Source of the DNA: Rhizobium sp. GN54 | GTDB taxonomy: Bacteria > Pseudomonadota > Alphaproteobacteria > Rhizobiales > Rhizobiaceae | Length of the DNA: 64,000 nucleotides | Direction of reading: 5' to 3' | Assembly (NCBI RefSeq): GCF_021026345.1 | Contig: NZ_JAJNCZ010000002.1 | Location: forward strand, 496,001 to 560,000 | Shown: positions 31,183 to 39,885 of the stretch, piece after piece | Numbering within the stretch: position 1 is the first letter of the stretch | Layout: the number at the start of each line of letters is the position of its first letter | Translations under genes and position numbers: made by a program | The notes under the pieces: generated by a model | Told to the model about the DNA's origin: nothing | What the model saw: the letters and a program-made list of their open reading frames with translations, nothing else | Databases searched by the model: none

Positions 31183-31205
31183 CCTCGCCCGAAAGCGGAG
31201 GAAGC

Positions 31206-32135
31206 ATGACGGCCTACAGGAAGGGATCGGTTCCCCGGTCGATCGAAGAGACCGCGGCGATGCTGGCGGCGGAGAACTACCTGGCCGGCCGCGCGCTTGC
31301 GACCGTCCTGTTTCTGTCCCTGAAGATGAAGAGGCCGCTGTTTCTCGAAGGCGAGGCCGGCGTCGGCAAGACCGAGGTCGCCAAGGTGCTGGCGAAGGCG
31401 CTGGACCGGCCGCTGATCCGCCTGCAGTGCTACGAGGGGCTGGACGTCTCCTCGGCGGTCTACGAATGGAACTATCCCGCCCAGATGCTGGAAATCCGGC
31501 TGGCGGAGGCGGCCGGCACGACAGACCGCGATCGCATCGAATCCGACATCTTCTCCGATCGCTACCTGATCCGAAGGCCGGTGCTGCAGGCGCTGTCCTC
31601 GCCAGACGGGCGGGCGCCGGTCTTTCTGGTCGACGAACTCGACCGGACCGACGAGGCCTTCGAGGCGTTCCTGCTCGAGGTGCTGTCGGATTTCCAGGTG
31701 ACGGTGCCCGAACTCGGCACGATCCGCGCGACCGAGCCGCCGATCGTCATCATCACCACGAACCGGACCCGCGAGGTGCACGATGCACTGAAGCGCCGGT
31801 GCCTCTATCACTGGGTCGACTATCCGCTGGCTGCGCAGGAGCTGGAGATCATCCGGCGGAAGGCGCCGGGGTGCAATGCGGCGCTGTCGCGCGAGATCGT
31901 CGCCTATGTCCAGAAACTCAGGACGCTGGACCTGTTCAAGAACCCCGGCGTGGCCGAGACGATCGACTGGGCGACGGCCCTGACGGAGCTCGATCGCACC
32001 GCCCTCGACCCGGAGACGATCGCCGACACGCTCGGGACGCTCCTGAAATACCAGGACGACATCGCCCGGATCGAAGGCAGCGAGGGCCGCAAGCTCCTCG
32101 ACGAGGTGAGGTCCGAACTGCGCGCGGCGGGCTGA
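31206..32135 (+). CDS. coxD: MoxR-family AAA ATPase, CoxD-like
   Basis: A 309-aa AAA+ chaperone. Walker A is GEAGVGKT (49-56), Walker B VFLVDELD (139-146), and the sensor-1 region is VIITTNRTREVHDALKRR. CoxD-type proteins rebuild the [CuSMoO2] or related active site of molybdenum hydroxylases together with the VWA protein CoxE, encoded next door. The ATG follows GGAGGAAGC. No coxMSL structural genes are in the window, so its client is unknown. Confidence 0.88.
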   Translation: MTAYRKGSVPRSIEETAAMLAAENYLAGRALATVLFLSLKMKRPLFLEGEAGVGKTEVAKVLAKALDRPLIRLQCYEGLDVSSAVYEWNYPAQMLEIRLAEAAGTTDRDRIESDIFSDRYLIRRPVLQALSSPDGRAPVFLVDELDRTDEAFEAFLLEVLSDFQVTVPELGTIRATEPPIVIITTNRTREVHDALKRRCLYHWVDYPLAAQELEIIRRKAPGCNAALSREIVAYVQKLRTLDLFKNPGVAETIDWATALTELDRTALDPETIADTLGTLLKYQDDIARIEGSEGRKLLDEVRSELRAAG

Positions 32136-32137
32136 CC

Positions 32138-33403
32138 ATGGCAATGACGGGGACCATGACCGGGGCCGGCCCGGACGGGATCGTCCCAGGAGGGCCGCCT
32201 GCGGACGGGCGGCTGGCCGACAACATCGTCCACTTCGCCCGCGCGCTGCGCAAGGCCGGCCTGCGGATCGGCCCGGCCGCCGTCGCCGACGCGATCGAGG
32301 CGGTCCAGGCGATCGGCATCGGCGACCGCGAGGAGTTCCACACCGCGCTCCACTGCACGCTGGTCACCCGCCACGAGGACCGGGCGATCTTCGACGAGGC
32401 GTTTCGGCTGTTCTGGCGGTCGCGCGACCTTGTCCAGAAGATGATCGCGATGATGTCGCCGGTGGTGCGCCGGGAGGTCGAGAAGGAGCGCAAGAAGGCG
32501 GGGGAACGGCGGATCGCCGACGCGCTGTTCGCCGCGCCCGAGGACCGGCGGCCGCAGCGCGAGGAACCGGACGTGGAGATCGACGCCCGCTTCACCGCTT
32601 CGGTCAGCGAGGTGCTGCGCCGGATGGACTTCGCGCAGATGAGCGCCGCCGAACTGCGCCGGGCGAAGCGCGCGATCGCCGGGCTGAGCCTGCCGATGGA
32701 CGCGGTCAGGACGCGCCGTTTCCGGCCGAGCACGGGCCGCTCTAAAGTGGATCCGCGCGCGACGATGCGAAAGGCGATGCGCACCGGTGGTGCGCTGATC
32801 CTGCCGCGCTACCGCGAGGCCCGGATGGTGCGTCCGCCGCTCGTGGTGCTCGCCGACATTTCCGGCTCGATGAGCCAGTACACGCGAATCTTCCTGCATT
32901 TCCTGCATGCGCTGACCGACCGCAGGCGGCGCGTGCACACCTTCCTGTTCGGAACGAGGCTGACCAACGTCACCCGGCAGATGCGCCACCGCGACCCGGA
33001 CGAGGCCGTGGAAGAGTGCGCGCGCGCCGTGGAGGACTGGTCCGGCGGGACGCGGATCGGCGAGACGCTGAAGGCGTTCAACAGACTGTGGTCGCGGCGG
33101 GTGCTCGGGCAGGGCGCCGTCGTGCTCCTGATCACCGATGGGCTGGAGCGCGAGGACATCGCGACGCTTGAGGCGGAGATCGACCGGCTGCATCGCTCCT
33201 GCCGGCGACTCGTCTGGCTGAACCCGCTTCTGCGCTTCGAAGGCTTCGAGGCGCGGGCGCGGGGCGTGCTCGCCATGCTGCCGCATGTTGACGAACTGCG
33301 TGCCGTGCACAATCTAGAAGCCATCGAGGATCTTGTCGCGGCCCTTTCGGGCGAAGGAGGCGGACAGGCGGATCCCCGGCGGGTTCTCGCCGCACAAAGC
33401 TGA
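32138..33403 (+). CDS. coxE: VWA-domain protein, CoxE-like
   Basis: A 421-aa protein with a von Willebrand A domain in its C-terminal half. The MIDAS motif D240-I-S-G-S (VVLADISGSMS) and a distal SGGTRIGET segment mark the metal site. The N-terminal half is helical and highly charged. MoxR and VWA proteins of this type work as pairs in metalloenzyme maturation. The start lies two bases after the coxD stop (coupled). Confidence 0.88.
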   Translation: MAMTGTMTGAGPDGIVPGGPPADGRLADNIVHFARALRKAGLRIGPAAVADAIEAVQAIGIGDREEFHTALHCTLVTRHEDRAIFDEAFRLFWRSRDLVQKMIAMMSPVVRREVEKERKKAGERRIADALFAAPEDRRPQREEPDVEIDARFTASVSEVLRRMDFAQMSAAELRRAKRAIAGLSLPMDAVRTRRFRPSTGRSKVDPRATMRKAMRTGGALILPRYREARMVRPPLVVLADISGSMSQYTRIFLHFLHALTDRRRRVHTFLFGTRLTNVTRQMRHRDPDEAVEECARAVEDWSGGTRIGETLKAFNRLWSRRVLGQGAVVLLITDGLEREDIATLEAEIDRLHRSCRRLVWLNPLLRFEGFEARARGVLAMLPHVDELRAVHNLEAIEDLVAALSGEGGGQADPRRVLAAQS

Positions 33404-33414
33404 AGGAGGTTGCC

Positions 33415-33744
33415 ATGGATGACGCGACAGATACCCTCGATCCGCTGGCCGTGGCGGAGCGCTGGATGGATGACGGCCGCACCGTCGCGGTCGCCACCGT
33501 GGTCGAAACCTGGGGTTCGGCGCCGCGGCCGGTCGGCAGCCACCTCGTCATCGACGCCGACGGCAATTTCCACGGATCGGTATCGGGCGGCTGCGTCGAG
33601 GGCGCGGTCATCACCGAGGCGCAGGACGTGATCGACAGCTGCGAGCCGCGGATGCTGGAATTCGGCGTTGCCGACGAGACGGCCTGGCGGGTCGGGCTTT
33701 CCTGCGGTGGCCGCATCCGCGTCTATCTGGAGCGGCTCGGCTGA
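33415..33744 (+). CDS. XdhC/CoxI N-terminal domain protein
   Basis: A 109-aa protein equal to the N-terminal domain of XdhC/CoxI-type sulfurtransferase helpers. The family pattern SAPRPVGSHLVID and SVSGGCVEGAV is clear. XdhC proteins bind molybdenum cofactor and help add the terminal sulfur before insertion. A strong AAGGAGGT ribosome site precedes the ATG. The C-terminal half is encoded by the next gene, so the two halves act as separate chains, as in some cox clusters. Confidence 0.87.
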   Translation: MDDATDTLDPLAVAERWMDDGRTVAVATVVETWGSAPRPVGSHLVIDADGNFHGSVSGGCVEGAVITEAQDVIDSCEPRMLEFGVADETAWRVGLSCGGRIRVYLERLG

Positions 33745-34442
33745 TGGATCCGCATTGTCTTCGCAAGCTCAATGCCGAGCGCCGTGCCCGCCGCGCCGTG
33801 GTGTCCCTGACGGATCTCGGCGACGGACGTGACCGGATCGTGCGCGAGGCGGATGCCGTGGTCGGGCCGCTGGGCGAGGCGATCACGGCCGCCTTCCGCT
33901 CCGGCCGGTCGGGCGTGGTCGAGGTCGAGGGCCGCAGCTATTTCCTCAACGTCCACCTGCCGCCGCCGCGCATCGTCGTGATCGGCGCGGTCCATATCAG
34001 CCAGGCGCTGGCGGCGATGGCGAAGGTAGCCGGATTCGATCTGTCGATCGTCGATCCGCGGACCGCCTTTGCCACCGAGGAACGCTTTGCCGGCGTCGAT
34101 CTCGTCGCCGACTGGCCGGAGGACGTGCTGAAGCAGCGGCCGCTCGATGCCTATACCGCGCTGGTGGCGGTGACGCACGACCCGAAGATCGACGATTTCC
34201 CGATCCGTACGGCGCTTGAGGCGGGCTGCTTCTATGTCGGTGCGCTCGGCAGCCGGAAGACGCATGCCAGGCGCGTGGAGCGGCTGCTCGGGGCGGGCAT
34301 GGACGCGGCTGCGATCGAACGCATCCGCGCGCCCATCGGCCTCGACATCGGCGCGGCAAGCCCGGCGGAGATCGCCGTCGCCATCCTCGCGGAGGTGATC
34401 GAGGCCTTCCGCCGGCGGGAACTCAATCGGGGGGCGGCATGA
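33744..34442 (+). CDS. XdhC C-terminal (Rossmann-like) domain protein
   Basis: A 232-aa protein matching the C-terminal half of XdhC. IVVIGAVHISQALAAMAKVAG is the nucleotide-binding-like motif. DPRTAFATEERFAG and VGALGSRKTHARR are family landmarks, and the protein ends in AEIAVAILAEVIE. It overlaps the preceding stop by one base (TGATG) and overlaps the next gene by four, which shows tight coupling. Confidence 0.88.
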   Translation: MDPHCLRKLNAERRARRAVVSLTDLGDGRDRIVREADAVVGPLGEAITAAFRSGRSGVVEVEGRSYFLNVHLPPPRIVVIGAVHISQALAAMAKVAGFDLSIVDPRTAFATEERFAGVDLVADWPEDVLKQRPLDAYTALVAVTHDPKIDDFPIRTALEAGCFYVGALGSRKTHARRVERLLGAGMDAAAIERIRAPIGLDIGAASPAEIAVAILAEVIEAFRRRELNRGAA

Positions 34443-36070
34443 TCTTCGGGGAGATGCCCGCCGAAGCGGCGGCCGGAACGATCCTGGCGCACGGGGTGCG
34501 CGGCGACGGCGTGTCCTTCTCCAAGGGGCACAGGCTCACCGAGGCGGACTGCCGGCTGCTGCTGGCCGTGGGCGTTGAGCATGTCTTCGCCGTGCGCCTT
34601 GAGCCCGGCGACCTCGACGAGAATGCCGCCGCCGCACGGCTGGCTGCGGCGATCGGCCCGGATCACCTGACCTTCACAACGCCGTCGACCGGCCGCGTCA
34701 ACATTCATGCCGCCGTCGACGGGCTGTTGATCGCCGACCGGGTCGCGATCGACAGTTTCAACCGCGTCGACCCCGCGATCACGATCGCGACCTTGCCCGA
34801 TCACGCGACCGTGCGCCCGGGCGACATGGTGGCGACGATCAAGATCATTCCGCTGGCGGTGGCCGGGGACGCGGTCGAGCGGGCGACGGCGGCGCTCGCC
34901 GGTGCCGGCGCGCTCCTCGTCAAGCCGTTTGCGGCGCGCCGGGTCGGCCTGATCGCCACCGTGCTCCCGTCGCTGAAGCCGAGCGTGATGGACAAGACAC
35001 GGCTGCTTCTGGAACACAGGCTGTCGCCGTCGGGAAGCAGGCTCGGCGGCGAGACGCGGGTGGCGCACGAGACGGCTGCCCTTGCCGATGCGCTCGGACC
35101 GGCATCGCGCGACAACGATCTCGTGATCGTCTTCGGAGCGTCGGCCGTTTCCGACGCGGGCGACGTGATCCCGGCCGCGATCCGGCTGGCCGGTGGCCGT
35201 GTCGAGCAGGTGGGGATGCCTGTCGATCCCGGCAACCTGCTCGTCCTCGGCCATATCGGCGAAACGCCGGTGATCGGCGCGCCGGGCTGTGCGCGCAGTC
35301 CCAAGGAGAACGGTTTCGACTGGGTGCTCGCCCGCATCATGGCCGGCGAGACGCCGGGACGGGCGGAACTGACGGGCATGGGCGTTGGCGGGCTGCTCGC
35401 CGAAATCCCGACCCGGCCGCGGCCGCGCGAGGTCAAGGGCGAGCGCCGGGGCGGCAGTGACGCTGCGCGGAACGTCGCGGTCGTCGTGCTGGCCGCCGGG
35501 CAGGCGCGGCGGATGGGCGCCGGCGGGCGGCACAAGCTGCTCGCCGAGTTCGATGCCATACCGCTGGTGCGCCGGTCGGTTGTGGCTGCCATCGAGGCAT
35601 CGCCGTCGCGGGTGGTGCTCGTCACCGGCCACCGGGCCTGGGAGATCGAGGCGGCCGTCGCCGGCCTGCCGGCGGCAATCGTCCGCAATCCGCTCTACAG
35701 GGAGGGCATGTCCACGTCGCTGAACGCCGGCCTCGACGCGGCGGGGGCCGATTGCGACGGCGTGCTGGTCCATCTCGCCGATATGCCCGGCGTGACCGCG
35801 GCGGACCTCGCAAGGCTGATCGAGGCCTTTGCCGGCGCCGGCGGCAATACGATCGTGCGGGCCGTCTCCGCCGGCAAGCGCGGTAATCCGGTGATCCTTC
35901 CGCGCGCGACTTTTCCGGCCGTCCGGGCGCTTTCCGGCGACGTCGGCGCGCGCCAGATCATCGAGACGTCCGGCCTCGACATCATCGACGTCGAGATCGG
36001 CCCGGCCGCGCATCTGGACGTGGACACGCCCGAGGCGATCGCCGAGGCCGGCGGCGTCCTGAAGGGGTAG
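34439..36070 (+). CDS. Fusion of a molybdopterin-binding domain and a MocA-like nucleotidyltransferase
   Basis: A 543-aa two-part protein. Residues 1-330 resemble molybdopterin-binding (MoeA/MoCF-like) proteins, with VIVFGASAVSDAGDVIPAAI at about 229-248. Residues 345-540 are a MobA/MocA-like transferase with the LAAGQARRMG signature (351-360) and K367, followed by VHLADMPGV. MocA attaches CMP to the cofactor for xanthine-oxidase-family enzymes, which fits the neighbours. The start overlaps the upstream XdhC gene. The order of the two steps in one chain is inferred. Confidence 0.82.
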   Translation: MIFGEMPAEAAAGTILAHGVRGDGVSFSKGHRLTEADCRLLLAVGVEHVFAVRLEPGDLDENAAAARLAAAIGPDHLTFTTPSTGRVNIHAAVDGLLIADRVAIDSFNRVDPAITIATLPDHATVRPGDMVATIKIIPLAVAGDAVERATAALAGAGALLVKPFAARRVGLIATVLPSLKPSVMDKTRLLLEHRLSPSGSRLGGETRVAHETAALADALGPASRDNDLVIVFGASAVSDAGDVIPAAIRLAGGRVEQVGMPVDPGNLLVLGHIGETPVIGAPGCARSPKENGFDWVLARIMAGETPGRAELTGMGVGGLLAEIPTRPRPREVKGERRGGSDAARNVAVVVLAAGQARRMGAGGRHKLLAEFDAIPLVRRSVVAAIEASPSRVVLVTGHRAWEIEAAVAGLPAAIVRNPLYREGMSTSLNAGLDAAGADCDGVLVHLADMPGVTAADLARLIEAFAGAGGNTIVRAVSAGKRGNPVILPRATFPAVRALSGDVGARQIIETSGLDIIDVEIGPAAHLDVDTPEAIAEAGGVLKG

Positions 36071-36072
36071 CG

Positions 36073-36402
36073 ATGGACAACGATGCGATCGAGGAGATGT
36101 TCCAGTCGCTGGGGCCGGTGACGATCAAGCGCATGTTCGGCGGCAAGGGGATCTATGCCGGCGACCTGATCGTCGCGCTCGAGGTGGATGGAGAGGTGCT
36201 GCTCAAGGCTGACGAGGTGACGATCCCCGAATTCGAGCTCTCCGGCTGCCGACAATGGGTCTATGAGGGAAAGAAGACCGGCGCGCCGCTGCGCATGCCG
36301 TACTGGAGCATTCCCGACGACGCCTTCGACGATCCGGACCTGATGGCCTGCTGGGTCCGGCTTGCGCTCGAGGCGGCCGTTCGCGCCGGCGTGAAGAAGT
36401 GA
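36073..36402 (+). CDS. TfoX N-terminal domain protein
   Basis: A 109-aa protein of the TfoX_N family: VTIKRMFGGKGIYAGDLIVALEVDGE is the typical core. It is the N-terminal half only; the regulatory C-terminal half of true TfoX/Sxy is absent, so a competence role is unproven. It begins two bases after the fusion-protein stop and is likely the last gene of the operon. Confidence 0.85.
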   Translation: MDNDAIEEMFQSLGPVTIKRMFGGKGIYAGDLIVALEVDGEVLLKADEVTIPEFELSGCRQWVYEGKKTGAPLRMPYWSIPDDAFDDPDLMACWVRLALEAAVRAGVKK

Positions 36403-36415
36403 GGCGCAGCGGGTG

Positions 36416-36829
36416 TTACCGCGCGCGGAGTGCGGCGGCCGCCGCGGCAGTAAAGCGCGACAGCGGCTGGGGCAGGTCGTTCAGGGTGAACCAGCCGAAT
36501 TCCGGCAGCTTGTCCGGTTCCATCACCTGCGGCTCGCCGGAAAAGTCCTCGGTGACGTAGATCAGCGACAGCCAGTGCTGGTTGTCCGCCGCGATGATCT
36601 GTTCCGACAGGCAAAGGAAATCGAGCCGGCCGAAGGAGAGGCCGGTCTCTTCCTCGGCCTCGCGGCGGGCCGCGTCGCGCGAATGCTCCATGTGGTCGAC
36701 CTTGCCGCCGACGATGTTCCAGTGGCCGGCTTCCGGCGCGCGCGTGCGGCGATAGAGCAGCAGCCGACCGTCACGGACCACGGCGAGGCCGCAGCCAACG
36801 CCGGTAACTTCGGAGCCTGGAACGGGCAC
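36416..36829 (-). CDS. Nudix hydrolase
   Basis: A 137-aa Nudix-fold pyrophosphohydrolase. The box is complete: G42 to L64 fits GX5EX7REUXEEXGU, with E48, R56-E57, E60-E61 and G63. Substrate unknown; the small size suggests a nucleotide. A GTG at 36829 is used, 10 bases after the helicase stop, without a strong ribosome site. It converges on TfoX_N. Confidence 0.85.
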   Translation of the reverse strand: MPVPGSEVTGVGCGLAVVRDGRLLLYRRTRAPEAGHWNIVGGKVDHMEHSRDAARREAEEETGLSFGRLDFLCLSEQIIAADNQHWLSLIYVTEDFSGEPQVMEPDKLPEFGWFTLNDLPQPLSRFTAAAAAALRAR

Positions 36830-36839
36830 GGGAAGCGGA

Positions 36840-38315
36840 TCAGGCCTTGCCGGCGATCAGCATGAAGGCCGGGATGTCGTCGCCGAAGCCGACCGGCGTC
36901 GGGCCGTCGTCCTCGTCGCGGCGATAGCGGCTGCGGCGGTCGCGGTTGTCGTCGTTGGCAGGACGCTGGTTGCGTACCGGCTGGCTCGGCCTCGTGTCGT
37001 TGTGGCGGTCGGCTTTCACGGTATCGCTCCCTTTGTCCGCTGCGATGGCATCCTTGCCATTGTCGTCGCGGCGGTTGTCGCTTTTATGACTGTTTCCACG
37101 CTCGCGATCACGATCCCGTTCGCGACCACGGCCGCCCTTGCGGGGCTTCTCGCGTTCGTCGGTTTCCGTCAGGACGGGAAGAGCGGAAAGATCGCCGTCC
37201 AGCCAGTCGACCTTCTTGTCGATCAGCTTTTCGATGGCGTCGGAGAACTTGGTGTCGCGCTTGGTGACGAGCGTGAAGGCGGCGCCCGAGCGGCCGGCGC
37301 GGCCGGTGCGGCCGATGCGGTGGACATAGTCCTCCGCGTGGATCGGCACGTCGAAATTGAAGACGTGGCTGACGTCCGGAATGTCGAGGCCGCGGGCTGC
37401 GACGTCGGAGGCGACGAGCAGCTTGATGTTGCCGTCCTTGAAGTTCGCCAGCATGGTCATGCGCGAACGTTGGTCCATGTCGCCGTGCAGCGCGCCGACG
37501 GAGAAGCCGTGCCGGTCGAGCGAGCGGAAGAGATCGGCGACGTCCTTCTTGCGGTTGCAGAAGATGATCGCGTTCTTGAGGTCTTCCTGGGCGCGGATCA
37601 GGTCGCGCAGCTTGGAACGCTTCTCGTAGTCCTTGGCGTGGGCAGCGACGAAGCGCTGGCTCACGGTCGCGGCGGTCGACGAGGGGCGGGCCACCTCGAT
37701 GCGCTCGGGGTTCTGCAGGAAGCGGTCGGCCAGCTTCTGGATTTCCGGCGGCATGGTCGCGGAGAAGAACAGGGTCTGGCGGGTGAAGGGAATGAGCTTG
37801 GCGATGCGTTCGATGTCGGGGATGAAGCCCATGTCGAGCATGCGGTCGGCTTCGTCGATCACCAGCACCTCGACGCCGGTCATCAGGAGCTTGCCGCGCT
37901 CGCAATGGTCGAGCAGGCGGCCGGGGGTGGCGATCAGCACGTCGGCGCCGCGCTCCAGCTTGCGATCCTGCTCGTCGAAGGAGACGCCGCCGATCAGGAG
38001 CGCGACGTTGAGCTTGTGATTCTTGCCGTACTTGTCGAAGTTCTCGGCGACCTGGGCCGCCAGCTCACGGGTCGGCTCGAGGATCAGCGTGCGCGGCATG
38101 CGCGCCCGGGCCCGGCCCTTTTCCAGGATCGTCAGCATCGGCAGCACGAAGGACGCCGTCTTGCCGGTGCCGGTCTGCGCGATCCCCAGGATATCCCGGC
38201 GCTGCAGCGCGGGCGGGATCGCCCCGGCCTGTATCGGAGTGGGAATCGTGTAGCCCGCGTCGGTGACTGCGGAAAGTACCTTTTGGCTCAGGCCAAGATC
38301 TGAAAAAGTGGTCAA
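36840..38315 (-). CDS. DEAD-box RNA helicase, RhlE-type
   Basis: A 491-aa ATP-dependent RNA helicase. Motifs in order: AQTGTGKT (46-53), EPTREL, TPGRLLD, VIDEAD with the DEAD box at 153-156, FSATMP, RGLDIPDV and HRIGRTGRAG. The C-terminus is a long, highly charged and disordered tail (RDRERGNSHKSDNRRDD and more), typical of RNA-binding extensions in this class. I place the start at a TTG (38315) because the conserved TTFSDLGLS begins there; an ATG at 38393 would add 26 unconserved residues. Confidence 0.9.
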   Translation of the reverse strand: MTTFSDLGLSQKVLSAVTDAGYTIPTPIQAGAIPPALQRRDILGIAQTGTGKTASFVLPMLTILEKGRARARMPRTLILEPTRELAAQVAENFDKYGKNHKLNVALLIGGVSFDEQDRKLERGADVLIATPGRLLDHCERGKLLMTGVEVLVIDEADRMLDMGFIPDIERIAKLIPFTRQTLFFSATMPPEIQKLADRFLQNPERIEVARPSSTAATVSQRFVAAHAKDYEKRSKLRDLIRAQEDLKNAIIFCNRKKDVADLFRSLDRHGFSVGALHGDMDQRSRMTMLANFKDGNIKLLVASDVAARGLDIPDVSHVFNFDVPIHAEDYVHRIGRTGRAGRSGAAFTLVTKRDTKFSDAIEKLIDKKVDWLDGDLSALPVLTETDEREKPRKGGRGRERDRDRERGNSHKSDNRRDDNGKDAIAADKGSDTVKADRHNDTRPSQPVRNQRPANDDNRDRRSRYRRDEDDGPTPVGFGDDIPAFMLIAGKA

Positions 38316-38492
38316 AGGGAAATCTGTTTCCGTTCCGGTTCTTGCGAACGCTTGGTGTTTCAGCTGAAGGGATGCCCGCTGGATGCAGCGCACATAGTCC
38401 GAAAGCGCCGGAAAGTCAAGGAAACGGGCGATTCTTGCAGATCGGCAGGTGAAGCGAAGGTTAAGCCCACCTGCCGGCTCGCGCCCGACCCC

Positions 38493-39794
38493 TCAATTCA
38501 TGTAGGTGGAAAGCTTGTTGCCGGCCGACAGAAAGCGGGCGGGATCGCTGGCACGACCGTGACGGCGGACCTCGTAATGCAGGTGCGGACCGGTCGAGCG
38601 GCCGGTGGAGCCTGACAGCCCGATCGTCTCGCCCGCGTCCACCGTGTCGCCGGCCTTGACCAGAACCCGCGACAGGTGGGCGTAGCGGGTCGAAAGGCCG
38701 CTGCCGTGGTCGATTTCGACGAGATTGCCGTAGCCGCCGGTGCGGCCCGCGGTGACGACCGTGCCCGAGCCGGTCGCCTGGACGGCGCTGCCGACGGGCA
38801 GCCGGAAGTCGATACCCGCATGCAGGGCCAGGCGACCGAGGAAGGGATCGGTGCGATTGCCGAAGCGGCTCGACACCTGGCTGCCGGGCGAGGGGTTGGC
38901 GAAGGGCAGACGGCGCACGGTTCCGCGCATCAGTTCCAGCCGGTTGAGGGCGGTGTCGAGCTGTCCGAGCGAGGTCTCGAAGCCGTCGCCGGTTTCCGGC
39001 TCGACGAAGGGACCGCCGATCGCGTCGCCGGCCGCTTCCGTGCCGCCTTCGGCCGGCACGGCGATGTCGTTGCGGGCGAGGATCCGTTCGATCGCATCGG
39101 CCGTCTCGGCGGCGCCCGCCGTCAGGGACGTGATCCGGGAGAGCTGCTGGCGCTCGATGTCCTTCAGCGACAGCGTCACCTTCGAGAACATCCGGTCGGT
39201 GCGGTCGGCAACCGATTCGCCCGGAGCGGCATAGGCCAGGGCTGCTGCGGATGCCTGTCGCGGCGCGGCTGCCGCCGTGCTCCTGCCGAGCAACCGATCG
39301 ATCGCCTTCAGGCCGGGGGCGGCCTCGGCGCGGCGGCCATAGGCCGGTTCGGCCGGCTGCAATTCTGGCTCGGCCGTGCCTGAAAGGCCGGCGTCGCCGG
39401 CGCGGTTCAGCAGGGTGTCGAGCTTGCCGTTGCGTTCGGTCAGCGCCAGTTGCTGCTGGAAGAGCTTTTCGACCTTCTCCTCGACCACCTGCTGGTCGAG
39501 AAGCTGCCGGCTCGTCACCCGGTCGACCTGGGCGCGGAGTGCGGAGATGCGGTCCTCGTAGTCATGCTGCATGCGGGCCTGCCGGGCCATGGTGGCACCG
39601 ATCAGGCCGTCGCGCAGCACGAGATAGGAAGTGGCGGCGAGGTATCCGACGGTGAACATGCCGGCAAAGCAGAAGGCGACAGCCAGCATCCAGGGGCGGA
39701 CGGTCATGTGGCGGATGCGGTCGCCGGAGGCGAGGATGATGATATGCTGCGGCTCTTTCCTGCCGAAGACCCGATTTTCAGGACGATCCGCCAC
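38493..39794 (-). CDS. M23-family peptidoglycan endopeptidase (membrane-anchored)
   Basis: A protein of about 433 aa. A single membrane segment (MLAVAFCFAGMFTVGYLAATSY) follows a short cytoplasmic N-terminus. A periplasmic coiled coil comes next (about 75-130). The C-terminal LytM domain has the zinc ligands H and D in LALHAGIDF and the second site in HLHYE. It probably cuts or regulates cutting of cross-links during growth or division. The start is uncertain among GTG codons at 39794, 39797 and 39818; 39794 has GGGGG upstream. Confidence 0.88.
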   Translation of the reverse strand: MADRPENRVFGRKEPQHIIILASGDRIRHMTVRPWMLAVAFCFAGMFTVGYLAATSYLVLRDGLIGATMARQARMQHDYEDRISALRAQVDRVTSRQLLDQQVVEEKVEKLFQQQLALTERNGKLDTLLNRAGDAGLSGTAEPELQPAEPAYGRRAEAAPGLKAIDRLLGRSTAAAAPRQASAAALAYAAPGESVADRTDRMFSKVTLSLKDIERQQLSRITSLTAGAAETADAIERILARNDIAVPAEGGTEAAGDAIGGPFVEPETGDGFETSLGQLDTALNRLELMRGTVRRLPFANPSPGSQVSSRFGNRTDPFLGRLALHAGIDFRLPVGSAVQATGSGTVVTAGRTGGYGNLVEIDHGSGLSTRYAHLSRVLVKAGDTVDAGETIGLSGSTGRSTGPHLHYEVRRHGRASDPARFLSAGNKLSTYMN

Positions 39795-39885
39795 CACAAC
39801 CCCCGACAACCAATGCACTGCCCCTTGGTTGTCCGGAATTACACACGGTTAAGGTTAACAAAGCTTTGCGGAGGCGGGCGGATCG

